A DNA stretch of 64,000 nucleotides from assembly GCF_003576315.1 (NCBI RefSeq), contig NZ_QWFZ01000003.1, positions 434,001-498,000 on the forward strand, in the 5' to 3' direction. Below the pieces are notes generated by a model. It was not told the origin of the DNA. It made no database searches and saw nothing but the letters and a program-made list of their open reading frames with translations. Numbering within the stretch: position 1 is the first letter of the stretch; each line of letters begins with the position of its first letter. The translations under genes and the position numbers were made by a program. This DNA comes from Henriciella mobilis (GTDB lineage: Bacteria > Pseudomonadota > Alphaproteobacteria > Caulobacterales > Hyphomonadaceae). Shown here piece by piece: positions 17,471-25,990 of this stretch.

Positions 17471-18907
17471 TCACTCCGCCGGTTCGCCCGACGCGAGCAG
17501 CGCCTCGACCGCGCGCCGGTGTCCACCAATCGGGTCATCGAGGGGGAAAACCTCCAGCGCCACGTCCGGCGTGATGCCGGTTTCCTCGTACAGCACGCCA
17601 TCGGGCGACAGGAAGCGCTCGTTCGACAGCTCGGCCACCCAGCCATTCGGCACGGGTTTTGACAGCACCGTGGAAAAGCTGCCGCGCGTTGTGGCGCCGT
17701 AATGCGTCACATTCGGCAGCTGGCGCAGGGCAACCGTGGCAATCTCGCCGCCGCTTACCGTGACATCGCTGGTCAGCAGCTTGACCGGACCTGTGTAGCG
17801 AATGTGGCCGGCGGGCGCGATGACCCGCTCACGCGCAGGCACGCCCGTTCCCGGAACCTCGGTCGCATAGGCTTCGAAGGCCTGGTCAGCGAAACGGCTG
17901 GCGAGGCGGCGGGAAATGGCGTCATAGCCGCCGCGATTATTGGAGAGGTCGAGGATGACGAACTCGCTTTCGGCCATGGCCGTCAGCGCCGCGTCCATCA
18001 CCTCGTCGAAGACTGAAAACTCGGCCTCGCGAAAGGTGGGATCGCCAATGTCCACACCGCTGAACCCGCCCATCTGGAGGATCTGGATGTAACCGACCCG
18101 GCCATCGCCGATCGTGCCCCAGAGGATGCGGTCATTGCCGACATGCTGGCTGCCGGCGTCCAGGATCTCCTCTTGCAGCGCCGTGAAGATGCCGATCAGC
18201 CATTCGGTCTCGCGGCCCTCACCCCGGATGAAGGAGAGCGTTTCGCCAAGCCCGTCCTGCTGGCGGCGAAGCCCCTCTCCCATTGGCGCAATCAGCTTGG
18301 TGTGGGAGTCGCTGAACCCGTCGATCATGCCGGCGAGGACATCGAACAGCGCCGCGTCGGCCATATCGTCCGACACGTCGCCGCGCGCAGCCGCGACACG
18401 GGCCTGCCAGTCAATATCGCGCACCTCGAAGAAGGCATAATTCTCCGCCACCAGCTCGGCGAAATAGTCGAAGACGGCGCTCGGCGTTGCGCGTTCAGGC
18501 GAAACGTCCGTGCAGGCGCCGGGCAGCGCATCGATCCGCGTGTTGAAGATTTCGGTGTCATCGGGCAGCAGCTGCAGGATCAGCGCATCGCCGCCCGGCC
18601 CGGCGCGGTAATAACGGTAGTCCAGCGCCAGCGTATCGGTTAGACCCCGGGCGGCTTCAGGCGTCTCGAAGCAGAAGGACTGCGTGACCTGGTACTGGGT
18701 CATGCCGTCCGGCGTGATGTCGAAAATCCAGCCATAGCCCTCAGACCGCCAGAGGCCGAGCACATCTTCCGGCAAGGCTGCGAAGCCGGTGATCTCCTGC
18801 GTGTCGCCGAATGCGGCGCGGTCGAAGGCGGGCGCCTTCTCTTCGCTTGCGCAGGCCGCGGCCAGGCAAGCCGTCACCGCCACGATCAGAGCTCTCACCA
18901 TCGTCAT
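17471..18907 (-). CDS. S41-family peptidase, lipoprotein
   Basis: A 478-aa exported protein with a lipobox (VTACLAAAC). The second half is an S41/tricorn-core-like domain: 'GRVGYIQILQMGGF', 'FVILDLSNNRGGYD' and the serine motif 'TSDVTVSGGE' followed by GATTRGSFS. It lacks a PDZ domain of the CtpA type and the catalytic lysine pattern GKG, so the catalytic set differs from that of the ctpA gene in this window. It converges with the phospholipase/HhH gene, four bases apart. The target is unknown. Confidence 0.85.
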   Translation of the reverse strand: MTMVRALIVAVTACLAAACASEEKAPAFDRAAFGDTQEITGFAALPEDVLGLWRSEGYGWIFDITPDGMTQYQVTQSFCFETPEAARGLTDTLALDYRYYRAGPGGDALILQLLPDDTEIFNTRIDALPGACTDVSPERATPSAVFDYFAELVAENYAFFEVRDIDWQARVAAARGDVSDDMADAALFDVLAGMIDGFSDSHTKLIAPMGEGLRRQQDGLGETLSFIRGEGRETEWLIGIFTALQEEILDAGSQHVGNDRILWGTIGDGRVGYIQILQMGGFSGVDIGDPTFREAEFSVFDEVMDAALTAMAESEFVILDLSNNRGGYDAISRRLASRFADQAFEAYATEVPGTGVPARERVIAPAGHIRYTGPVKLLTSDVTVSGGEIATVALRQLPNVTHYGATTRGSFSTVLSKPVPNGWVAELSNERFLSPDGVLYEETGITPDVALEVFPLDDPIGGHRRAVEALLASGEPAE

Positions 18908-19234
18908 CGCTTCCTCTCCAGGACGTGACTGGCTATGCGCCGCTTACTGCTTCGTCAATTGCGTATGGCGGCTCGTCATTTGGCGTAATGCAGGCAACCG
19001 TCATCATCGGCTTCCGCCATCCCTGCGCCATCCGTCGACCGGACGTCTCCTGCACGTCACCGCCGGGCAATTAAATTCCGTGGAGCCGGCCTCACTACAA
19101 ACCCTGACTTCCCAATCCGACCCCGAACCATTATACTACGCGTCGTTAGGACACTATTCCGTCCCGGAACCCTGACCGCCCGGCCCGCAAGGCCGGGCGG
19201 CTGCGTTTCAGGGACCAAGCAAACGGAGCCCAAA
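18908..19234. promoter_or_regulatory. Divergent upstream region of S41 lipoprotein and trcR
   Basis: A 327-base intergenic region without a gene. A TATACT that could be a -10 element lies near 19134, but no good -35 element is spaced correctly from it. A strong hairpin (CCGCCCGGCC, five-base loop, GGCCGGGCGG) occupies 19176-19200, in the probable trcR leader, 34 bases before the ATG and without a T-tract. Confidence 0.45.
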
Positions 19235-19903
19235 ATGGCCGATATTCTGATGCCGAAGGCGACGGCCGTCTGGCTGATCGACAACACGACGCTGACCTTC
19301 AAGCAGGTCGCCGACTTCTGTGGCCTGCATACGCTCGAGGTGAAGGGCATCGCCGATGGCGACGTCGCCGAGAACATGCGCGGCGTCGATCCGATCTCCG
19401 GCGGCGAGCTGACGCGCGAGGAAATCCGCAAGGGCGAGGCAGACCCCGACTATGTGCTGAAAAAGGCCGAGTCGAAGATCGCCCACATCCCGCAGCCCAA
19501 GCGCAAGGGCGCCCGTTACACCCCGGTGGCGCGCCGCCAGGACAAGCCCGATGCGATCGCCTGGTTCATCCGCAACCACCCGGAAGTGACCGATGCGCAG
19601 ATCTCCAAGCTGATCGGCACGACCAAGGCGACGATCACCAATGTGCGCGACAAGACGCACTGGAACTCGCAGAACATCAAACCGGTCGACCCGGTGACGC
19701 TGGGCCTGTGCTCGCAGATCGAACTCGACGAAGTGATCGCCAAGGCCGCCGACAAGCGCCGCAAGATGGACGCTCAGAAGCAGTCGGAAGTTTCAGGCCC
19801 GGGCCTCGCGCCCGCCGAGGATACCGACGCGCAGGCGGCCTCAGACGACCGGAACAAGGAAGAGCCGAACGCCGACGATATCTTCTCGGCCTTCAAGAAC
19901 TAG
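19235..19903 (+). CDS. trcR: Cell cycle transcriptional regulator TrcR (DUF1013)
   Basis: A 222-aa protein of the DUF1013 family, restricted to alphaproteobacteria. In Caulobacter TrcR accompanies RNA polymerase and influences cell-cycle genes. The N-terminus MADILMPKATAVWLIDNTTL and the helix-turn-helix-like 'TDAQISKLIGTTKATITNV' are characteristic. The last 50 residues are acidic and probably disordered (PAEDTDAQAASDD). GGAGCCC precedes the ATG. It is likely monocistronic, with its own terminator directly downstream. Confidence 0.9.
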   Translation: MADILMPKATAVWLIDNTTLTFKQVADFCGLHTLEVKGIADGDVAENMRGVDPISGGELTREEIRKGEADPDYVLKKAESKIAHIPQPKRKGARYTPVARRQDKPDAIAWFIRNHPEVTDAQISKLIGTTKATITNVRDKTHWNSQNIKPVDPVTLGLCSQIELDEVIAKAADKRRKMDAQKQSEVSGPGLAPAEDTDAQAASDDRNKEEPNADDIFSAFKN

Positions 19904-19929
19904 CCGCGTTCCGCATCCGGACGTTAAAG

Positions 19930-19963
19930 AGCCCGCCGCGACTCTCGTGGCGGGCTTTTTCTT
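19930..19963 (+). terminator. Intrinsic terminator of trcR
   Basis: AGCCCGCCGCGA pairs with TCGTGGCGGGCT (one G-T pair) around a tiny loop and is followed by TTTTTCTTT. It starts 27 bases after the trcR stop. Confidence 0.92.
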
Positions 19964-20071
19964 TGCTTGTCGGGCTGAGGGGGCCAGGAACAGACGGCAG
20001 CCATACCGGAATCAGACTGAAAATGTACTGGAATCGTACTGTTTTAAGACCGTCCGTCCCACAATCGCTCC

Positions 20072-20980
20072 TCAATCCTTCCGCGGGAAGTTCTTGACCG
20101 CATCCGCCAGGCTATGGCGCGCGCTTCCCGGGCGCAGGGGCTTGGGCTGGCTCTCATGTGGGGCCCAGCCGGACAGCCAGACAATGTTGAAGGTCGCCCT
20201 CAGGCGGCCATCCGGATCACTGTAGCGCTCGGCATAGAGCTCGCTCATCCGCATCAGCACGGCCGGTGACAGCGGCCGCCGCGGCCCCTTTTCGCCGGTC
20301 AGGAAGGCGGCCTGCTCACCCATCCCCTTGATATCACGCATCAATTTGAGCGGGTCGTCATAGCGCACCGTCACCGTGTCAATGTCCGCGACGGGCAGGG
20401 CAAAGCCAGCCCGCTGCATCAGGGCTGCCATGTCCTGCAGGCCCGGCAGCGGCGAAAGCCGCGCCGACGCGCCGCCATGGATCTCCGACTCAGCTTCGAT
20501 CAGGCAGGCCCTGAGCTCGGCCAGCGTCCCGCCGGCAAACAGGCAGCCAAGGAACAGCCCGTCCGGCTTCAGCCCCTGCCGTATCCGCACCAGCATCCCC
20601 GGCAGATCATTCACCCAGTGCAGGCTGAGCACCGACGTCACAAGGTCATACCGCCCTGTTTCAAAAGCATCTTCTTCCTCGTCGAGTTGGAACGCCTCAA
20701 GGCCGTCGGCTTTCATCCTGGCGACAAATTCCGCCGAAGCATCCGCCGCGTCCACGGCTCCGACCCGGCCGGAGGCCCGCAGCTTCTGCGCGGCCCGGCC
20801 AACATGGGCGCCAAGGTCCAGCGCGCGCTCGAACGTCTTGGTCGTGTCCATCAGCCGTTCGACGAGCTGACTCGACTCCCGCTCCTTCAGGAAGGCATAG
20901 TCATCGTAACGGGCAGCCGCCCGGTCGCGGTGCAGACGCACCAGGTTTCGGTCGAACAGCTTGGGTGGGGCAGTGGCCAT
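20072..20980 (-). CDS. SAM-dependent methyltransferase-fold protein, BioC/NDUFAF5-like
   Basis: A 302-aa protein with a class I methyltransferase fold. The opening 'LFDRNLVRLHRDRAA' matches the NDUFAF5/BioC-like group, in which some members hydroxylate an arginine of complex I rather than methylate. 'ALDLGAHVGRAAQKL' is the SAM loop, somewhat divergent (LGAHVG instead of LGCGTG), and 'LVTSVLSLHWVNDLPG' is the family motif. Chosen start 20980 overlaps the divergent comF start. The enzymatic role (complex I assembly versus biotin) is undecided; no bio genes are nearby. Confidence 0.8.
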   Translation of the reverse strand: MATAPPKLFDRNLVRLHRDRAAARYDDYAFLKERESSQLVERLMDTTKTFERALDLGAHVGRAAQKLRASGRVGAVDAADASAEFVARMKADGLEAFQLDEEEDAFETGRYDLVTSVLSLHWVNDLPGMLVRIRQGLKPDGLFLGCLFAGGTLAELRACLIEAESEIHGGASARLSPLPGLQDMAALMQRAGFALPVADIDTVTVRYDDPLKLMRDIKGMGEQAAFLTGEKGPRRPLSPAVLMRMSELYAERYSDPDGRLRATFNIVWLSGWAPHESQPKPLRPGSARHSLADAVKNFPRKD

Positions 20981-21749
20981 GGGGCTCGATATGGACCGGC
21001 TGAGCCGTTCAGCAAAGGCCGGATTGCGCTCACTCGGTGATTTCATCTGGCCGCCGCGCTCGCTGCTGACCGGCCAGAGCCATGTCGGGCCGGGCCTGAT
21101 CCCGCCGGAAGACTTCGCGAAGCTCAGCTTCCTGAATGGCAGCGGCTGCCGCCTCTGCGCGATGCCAGCCGAGAGCGATCTCGGTGATGCGACGCTGTGC
21201 GGCGCCTGCGCGGCCAAGCCGCCACCGTGGCAGGCGGCCCGCGCGGCCCTCGAATATGACGATGCCTCACGCAAGGCCGTGCTGGACCTGAAGCGCGCGG
21301 GCCGGCGTGACGGCCTGCCTGTCTATGCCGCCTGGATGGCACTTTCGGCCGCCGACATCCTCCCGGCGGCCGACCTGATTGTTCCGGTACCGCTACACTA
21401 CAGGCGCCTGGCCAGCCGCGGTTTCAACCAGTCCGGCTGGCTGGCGGCCGCCCTCTCACAGCGCACTGGCAAGCCCTTCGCGGCCGACGCGCTTGTCCGG
21501 CGCAGGCCAACCCCGACCCAAGGCGGTCTCACCGCCCGTGAGCGGCGCCGGAACGTGCGGGGCGCCTTCGCCGTGCGCCCGTCGCGCGCCGACCGGATCG
21601 AAGGAGCGCATGTGCTGCTGGTGGACGATGTCTACACGACCGGCGCAACCCTTTCGGCATGCACCCGTGCCCTGAAAAAGGGCAAGGCGGCCTCAGTCAG
21701 CGTGCTGGTGCTGGCGCGCGTTGTCAGGCCGACGGATGTCACCATATAG
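20979..21749 (+). CDS. comF: ComF-family phosphoribosyltransferase-like protein
   Basis: A 256-aa protein with an N-terminal zinc-binding segment (CRLC...LCGAC) and a C-terminal phosphoribosyltransferase fold with the PRPP loop VLLVDDVYTTGAT. Relatives are linked to DNA uptake (ComF/GntX). The ATG at 20979 overlaps the methyltransferase ATG on the other strand as CATG; an alternative ATG lies at 20991. It heads a co-directional series with glutaredoxin, DUF1178 and COX IV, a neighbourhood common in alphaproteobacteria. Confidence 0.88.
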   Translation: MGLDMDRLSRSAKAGLRSLGDFIWPPRSLLTGQSHVGPGLIPPEDFAKLSFLNGSGCRLCAMPAESDLGDATLCGACAAKPPPWQAARAALEYDDASRKAVLDLKRAGRRDGLPVYAAWMALSAADILPAADLIVPVPLHYRRLASRGFNQSGWLAAALSQRTGKPFAADALVRRRPTPTQGGLTARERRRNVRGAFAVRPSRADRIEGAHVLLVDDVYTTGATLSACTRALKKGKAASVSVLVLARVVRPTDVTI

Positions 21750-21780
21750 AGGGCTCAACAGGATATTTTCCGGAGCAGAC

Positions 21781-22041
21781 ATGCAAGAGGTCACCATCTA
21801 CACACGCGCCTTCTGCCCCTTTTGCACAAGGGCCATCAGCCTGCTGAAGCAGAAGGGCGTCGACTTCAAAGAAATCGATGCCGGTATGGACCCTGACAAG
21901 AAGCAGGAAATGGTTTCGCGGGCGAATGGCGCGCGGACCTTCCCGCAGATCTTCGTCGGTGACACCCATATTGGCGGCTGCGACGAGATGATGGCCCTCG
22001 AACGCGCTGGCAAGCTCGATCCGATGATCGAGGCCGTCTGA
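21781..22041 (+). CDS. grxC: Glutaredoxin 3
   Basis: An 86-aa glutaredoxin that reduces disulfides with glutathione in the cytosol. The active site CPFC lies near residue 12 (YTRAFCPFCTRA), the cis-proline at 'TFPQIFVGD' and the GG at 'HIGGCDEM'. CGGAG precedes the ATG. It follows comF by 31 bases and precedes the DUF1178 gene by 15, so co-transcription is likely. Confidence 0.96.
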   Translation: MQEVTIYTRAFCPFCTRAISLLKQKGVDFKEIDAGMDPDKKQEMVSRANGARTFPQIFVGDTHIGGCDEMMALERAGKLDPMIEAV

Positions 22042-22056
22042 CGGGGAGCATAATCG

Positions 22057-22494
22057 ATGATCCGCTATGCACTGGAATGCAGGGATTGCGAGGCCGGTTT
22101 CGAGGGCTGGTTTGCGTCTTCTGATGCCTTCGAGACACAGCGTGACAGGCATCTTATCACATGCCCGAACTGCGGCGGCGCCGACGTGCGCAAGCAGATC
22201 ATGGCACCATCGGTGCGCCCTTCGGAAAAGTCTGGCGCCTCCGACCCGGAACGGGTGTTCGGCAAGCTCGCGGCAAAGGCGCGCCAGCACATCGCCGAGA
22301 ATTATGACTATGTGGGCGACGGCTTCGCCGAGGAAGCACGCAGCATGTATTATGGCGAGCGCGACCACCGGCCGATCTGGGGCGAGACGACCGCGCAAGA
22401 ACGCGAGGCGCTGCAGGAAGAAGGCGTGCCGGCCGCCCCGCTACCGCCCGCTTTCGTGCCGCCGCGCCAAGACGACAAGTCAAAACTCAACTAG
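22057..22494 (+). CDS. DUF1178-family protein
   Basis: A 145-aa protein recognised by the N-terminal pattern MIRYALECRDCEAGFEGWF and a second zinc-type pair (CPNCGG), typical of DUF1178. The cysteines suggest a zinc ribbon. The C-terminus is proline-rich. Function unknown. In many relatives a carbon-nitrogen hydrolase gene lies between glutaredoxin and DUF1178; it is absent here. Confidence 0.9.
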   Translation: MIRYALECRDCEAGFEGWFASSDAFETQRDRHLITCPNCGGADVRKQIMAPSVRPSEKSGASDPERVFGKLAAKARQHIAENYDYVGDGFAEEARSMYYGERDHRPIWGETTAQEREALQEEGVPAAPLPPAFVPPRQDDKSKLN

Positions 22495-22590
22495 GAACTG
22501 TCCAAACCGGACAGATGCGACGGCTTGGCCGCTTGACGGCGCGCGCATGCTCAATAAAAACGGCTTCGATTCAGGTACGGAGAGCGCCAG

Positions 22591-22893
22591 ATGGCTTCGA
22601 GCGAATACACGCACGGCGAAATGAAGATCGACGCCCAGTCGAAAATGTATGACGGCTTCATGAAGGCCAGCGCCTGGGGCGCGCTGATCCTGCTGATTTC
22701 CGTTGGCTACATGGTCTTTACCCTGTCGATGGGCATCAACTGGCTGGTCTCGCTGGTTCTCTGCGCCGGCGCAGGTATCGCGATTGGCATGATCATGGGA
22801 ATGGGCGGCGCCTGGATCGCAACGGTGGTTGCGCTGGCCGGCCTTGCCATCTTCATCCAGCTGCTGATCTTCCTGATCGGGCTGGTCGTCTAG
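22591..22893 (+). CDS. aa3-type cytochrome c oxidase subunit IV
   Basis: A 100-aa membrane protein. The N-terminal 'YTHGEMKIDAQSKMYDGFMK' followed by hydrophobic helices matches the bacterial aa3 oxidase subunit IV family. Standard family members have one helix in about 45-70 residues; this one has a longer C-terminal hydrophobic region that could make three helices. No other oxidase gene is in the window, as is common for this subunit. Confidence 0.85.
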   Translation: MASSEYTHGEMKIDAQSKMYDGFMKASAWGALILLISVGYMVFTLSMGINWLVSLVLCAGAGIAIGMIMGMGGAWIATVVALAGLAIFIQLLIFLIGLVV

Positions 22894-22902
22894 CAAGCCC
22901 CC

Positions 22903-24069
22903 TCAAAGTGGCCGCGCCCACTTTCTGAGATCATCGACAAACATGTCTGGCACTTCCATCGCTGCGAAGTGCCCGCCTTTTGGCATGTCCGCCCAATGCT
23001 GGATATTGTAGGCCCGCTCGCACCAGCTGCGCGGCGGCATCAGCATGTAAGTGTCGCCGGGATAATTGGCGAAACCGGTCGGCACCTCGATGCGCTGGCC
23101 CTCAGGCAGTGTCCCGCCGCCCTCCAGGAAGAACGCCGCGTAGTACCAGACCGATGTCGCGATCGCATCATTCACCAGGTAGATCATCGCATTGGTGATG
23201 AGCTGGTCTTTCGAATAGACGCTGAAGAGATTGCCGTCGGGCACGTCCGACCAGCCGTGGAACTTCTCGATGATCCAGGCGGCGGTGCCGAGCGGTGAAT
23301 CCATCAGCGCCATCGCCAGTGTCTGGGGCTTGGTCGCCTGCTCCATGAGGTAAGCGCCCTCGGCCTGCATGCTGGCCTGGCTTTTGGCGACCCATTCTTT
23401 CTCTGCGTCCGATTGCGGTGAGGCAGCGGCCGGGCGCAGGCCCATCATGTTGAGATGGATTGCCCGGCAGCCGCCTTGCGGCGCACTCGCCGGATGCTCG
23501 AATCCGAGCCATGAGGTGACCAGGCTGCCCCAGTCGCCGCCCTGCGCAAGATAGGTCTCGTAGCCCAGCACCTCACGCATCAGCGTGTTGAACAGGTTCG
23601 CCGTCTTTCGCTGGCCGATGGGTGCTGTGGGCTTTCCGGAAAAGCCGTAGCCCGGCAATGAAGGGATGACGAGGTCGAAGGCATCGGCGACGGAGCCGCC
23701 ATGCTGCGAGGGGAAAGCGAGCGGGCCGATGGCGTCATAGAATTCGAAGAAGGAACCCGGCCAGCCATGGGTCATCAGAAGCGGCCGCTTGCCTTCAGCT
23801 TCACCGACAATGTGCAGGAAGTGGATATCGAGCCCGTCAATCTCCGCCTTGAAGTGTGGGTAGCGGTTAAGCTCGGCTTCGGCCGCCCGCCAGTCATAGC
23901 GGTCCAGCCAGTGCGCCTGGATATCCTTCATCACATCGGCTGACATACCAAATTGCCATGGGCCGCCCGCCGCCGGCGCGGGAAACCAGCGATAGGTAGC
24001 AATCCGCTCGCGGATGCGCTTGAGCGTCTCGTCTGCAATGTCGATTTTGAAAGGCCGTGCTTCGCCCAT
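22903..24069 (-). CDS. Epoxide hydrolase, microsomal type (alpha/beta hydrolase)
   Basis: A 388-aa hydrolase with the N-terminal EHN extension (FKIDIADETLKRIRERI) typical of microsomal-type epoxide hydrolases. The HGWPGS oxyanion motif, the nucleophile Asp in GGDWGS and the final His in KGGHFAAME are present. It opens epoxides by attack of the aspartate. GGAGGACAGG precedes the ATG. It stands alone between convergent COX IV and the pilin gene on the same strand. The substrate is unknown. Confidence 0.9.
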   Translation of the reverse strand: MGEARPFKIDIADETLKRIRERIATYRWFPAPAAGGPWQFGMSADVMKDIQAHWLDRYDWRAAEAELNRYPHFKAEIDGLDIHFLHIVGEAEGKRPLLMTHGWPGSFFEFYDAIGPLAFPSQHGGSVADAFDLVIPSLPGYGFSGKPTAPIGQRKTANLFNTLMREVLGYETYLAQGGDWGSLVTSWLGFEHPASAPQGGCRAIHLNMMGLRPAAASPQSDAEKEWVAKSQASMQAEGAYLMEQATKPQTLAMALMDSPLGTAAWIIEKFHGWSDVPDGNLFSVYSKDQLITNAMIYLVNDAIATSVWYYAAFFLEGGGTLPEGQRIEVPTGFANYPGDTYMLMPPRSWCERAYNIQHWADMPKGGHFAAMEVPDMFVDDLRKWARPL

Positions 24070-24156
24070 CCTGTCCTCCCGGTGTCTTGCTACCGGCAGA
24101 AAGGCAGGCCCGCCTCAGGGCGTCAATGTCGCGTTGGGGAAAGTCCCGACCGAATC

Positions 24157-24330
24157 CTAGGCGTCAGGGAAACCTTCATTCACAGAATTGAAGTGTCCGG
24201 AAGTCGTGTCGCCAATGGCCGCAATGCCGCCGACAACCGCGAGCGCGAGAAGGCCGATCAGCAGCGTGTACTCAACGGCGCTTGCGCCGCTGTCGCTCCG
24301 CCGGAACTTGCTGATGAGACGCTGGACCAT
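24157..24330 (-). CDS. Flp/Fap-family type IVb pilin
   Basis: A 57-aa prepilin. After a short basic leader (MVQRLISKFRRSDSG) comes the processing site G|ASAVEY, with Glu at +5 and Tyr at +6, followed by a 20-residue hydrophobic helix, the hallmark of Flp pilins assembled by the Tad machinery. It lies eight bases after mutT, so it seems to be the last gene of the ppiC-argJ-mutT operon. No Tad assembly gene is in the window. Confidence 0.92.
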   Translation of the reverse strand: MVQRLISKFRRSDSGASAVEYTLLIGLLALAVVGGIAAIGDTTSGHFNSVNEGFPDA

Positions 24331-24338
24331 GCCGCCCC

Positions 24339-24743
24339 CTAAAAACGCTCTGACAAAGCCTCGAAAAGCGGGATGTCCGCTGGCGGGGCCGGATAAGTCT
24401 TCAGGTCGGTGGGCTTGACCCACTCGATGGCCTGGCCTTCGAGCGGAACAGGTTCGCCTTTCCAAACCCTGAGTATATACAATGGCATGAACAGGTGAAA
24501 TTTCGGATAATCGAAACTGGCAAAGTTGAAGGATTGCAGATCACCCGGCGCTGCCTCAACCTGTAGCTCTTCCTTCAGTTCGCGGCAGAGCGCCGCTTCT
24601 GGCGTTTCGCCGGATTCCACCTTTCCACCGGGAAACTCCCAAAGACCGGCCATCGATTTACCCTCGGGGCGACGGGCCAGCAGGACCCGGTCCTGCGCAT
24701 CCATGAGCGCTGCAGCCACGACGAAAACCAGAGGTTTTGTCAT
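24339..24743 (-). CDS. mutT: 8-oxo-dGTP diphosphatase (MutT-type Nudix hydrolase)
   Basis: A 134-aa Nudix hydrolase that removes oxidised dGTP from the nucleotide pool. The Nudix box is complete (GGKVESGETPEAALCRELKEEL, here cited only by its key residues G-x5-E-x7-REL-x-EE). The substrate region 'MAGLWEFPGG' is typical of MutT. Its ATG overlaps the argJ stop as ATGA, so translation is probably coupled. Confidence 0.93.
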   Translation of the reverse strand: MTKPLVFVVAAALMDAQDRVLLARRPEGKSMAGLWEFPGGKVESGETPEAALCRELKEELQVEAAPGDLQSFNFASFDYPKFHLFMPLYILRVWKGEPVPLEGQAIEWVKPTDLKTYPAPPADIPLFEALSERF

Positions 24744-25990
24744 GTCCGGTAGGCGCCGTTTATGTCGACATAGGCGTGTGTGAGATCGCACGTCCAGACC
24801 GTCCAGGCAGCATCCCCGGCGGCGACATCGACGCGGACCGATATGTGGTCTCCGGCAAAGTGCGCGCTGGCTCTTGCCTCGTCATAGCCGGGCGAACGCA
24901 TACCGCCCTCGGCGACTAGATGGTCCCCGAACCAGATACGCATCTCATCCTTGGAGATCGGCTCCAGCGACTTGCCGACCGCCATGACGATCCGGCCCCA
25001 ATTGGCATCGCCCGCTGCCATCGCGGTCTTGATCAGCGGCGAGTTCGCGATGTGCATCCCGATCGTCTTTGCGGACGCCTCGCTGACGGCACCTTCGATA
25101 CGGATCTCGACGAATTTCGAGGCCCCCTCCCCATCCTTCACCAGTTGGTGGGCAAGGTCGCGGAACGTCTCGTCGATCAGCGCGCGAAAGGCTTCCAGCC
25201 GCGGATCGTCGGCCGATTCGATGAGCGGCGCGCCGGACCCGCCTGTCGCAAACAGCATGCAGCTGTCCGATGTCGATGTATCGCCATCGACCGTGACCGA
25301 ATTGAGCGACCGGTCCACCGAGCCGCGCAACAGCGTATCCAGCACTTCGGGCGTCAAGGCGGCGTCGGTGAAGACGTAGCAGAGCATCGTCGCCATGTTC
25401 GGCATGATCATGCCCGAGCCCTTGAGAATGCCGGCAACAGACACCTCGACCCCGTCGATCTCGCAACTGCCGCCGGAGGCTTTCGGGAATGTGTCGGTGG
25501 TCATGAAGGCGCGGGTGCACGCTTCCCAGTCCGGCGGCGCCAGCCGGCCCGACAGGTCCGGCAGCATCTGGCCCATATAGTTCGGGTCCGGCAGCGGCTC
25601 GCCGATCACGCCCGTCGCTGCCAGGAAGCACTCCTCGCGCGGAACACCCAGGGTCTCGACCATCGCCTTCAGCGTCGCATCGTTCTTGAGCACACCGGCC
25701 TTGCCAGTGAAGGCGTTGGAATTGCCGGCATTCACGACAAGCGCCCTCGCCTTCCCCTTTCCCGCCTTGAGCGCCACACGGCACCAGTCGACATCCGCCG
25801 AAGCCGTGTGCGAGCGCGTGAAAACCCCGGCCGTGCTTGTGCCGTCCGGCAGGACGAACAGGAAGACATCGTCGCGCTCGACACCGCGCCTGGCGTAAAA
25901 TCCCCGGGACGCGGTCGCCGCGAGCACGCCTTTGACGGCCGGCAGCGTGGGAAACGCCGCCGGGGCGAAGGGAGACGGTTTCAGCTTCAT
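24740..25990 (-). CDS. argJ: Bifunctional ornithine acetyltransferase / N-acetylglutamate synthase
   Basis: A 416-aa enzyme of arginine synthesis. It recycles the acetyl group from N-acetylornithine to glutamate. The self-cleavage site lies in GMIMPNMATML, where the Thr becomes the nucleophile of the beta chain. 'NAGNSNAFTG' and 'ATGVIGEPLP' are family signatures. The ATG overlaps the ppiC stop and the stop overlaps the mutT start, forming a tight operon. Confidence 0.97.
   Translation of the reverse strand: MKLKPSPFAPAAFPTLPAVKGVLAATASRGFYARRGVERDDVFLFVLPDGTSTAGVFTRSHTASADVDWCRVALKAGKGKARALVVNAGNSNAFTGKAGVLKNDATLKAMVETLGVPREECFLAATGVIGEPLPDPNYMGQMLPDLSGRLAPPDWEACTRAFMTTDTFPKASGGSCEIDGVEVSVAGILKGSGMIMPNMATMLCYVFTDAALTPEVLDTLLRGSVDRSLNSVTVDGDTSTSDSCMLFATGGSGAPLIESADDPRLEAFRALIDETFRDLAHQLVKDGEGASKFVEIRIEGAVSEASAKTIGMHIANSPLIKTAMAAGDANWGRIVMAVGKSLEPISKDEMRIWFGDHLVAEGGMRSPGYDEARASAHFAGDHISVRVDVAAGDAAWTVWTCDLTHAYVDINGAYRT

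Noticed and set aside
20015-20042. Short direct repeat GTACTGGAATCGTACT downstream of trcR
   Set aside because: Too short and placed after the terminator; likely chance.
24130-24156. GTTGGGGAAAGTCCCGAC as a terminator after the pilin gene
   Set aside because: Imperfect short stem without a T-tract.
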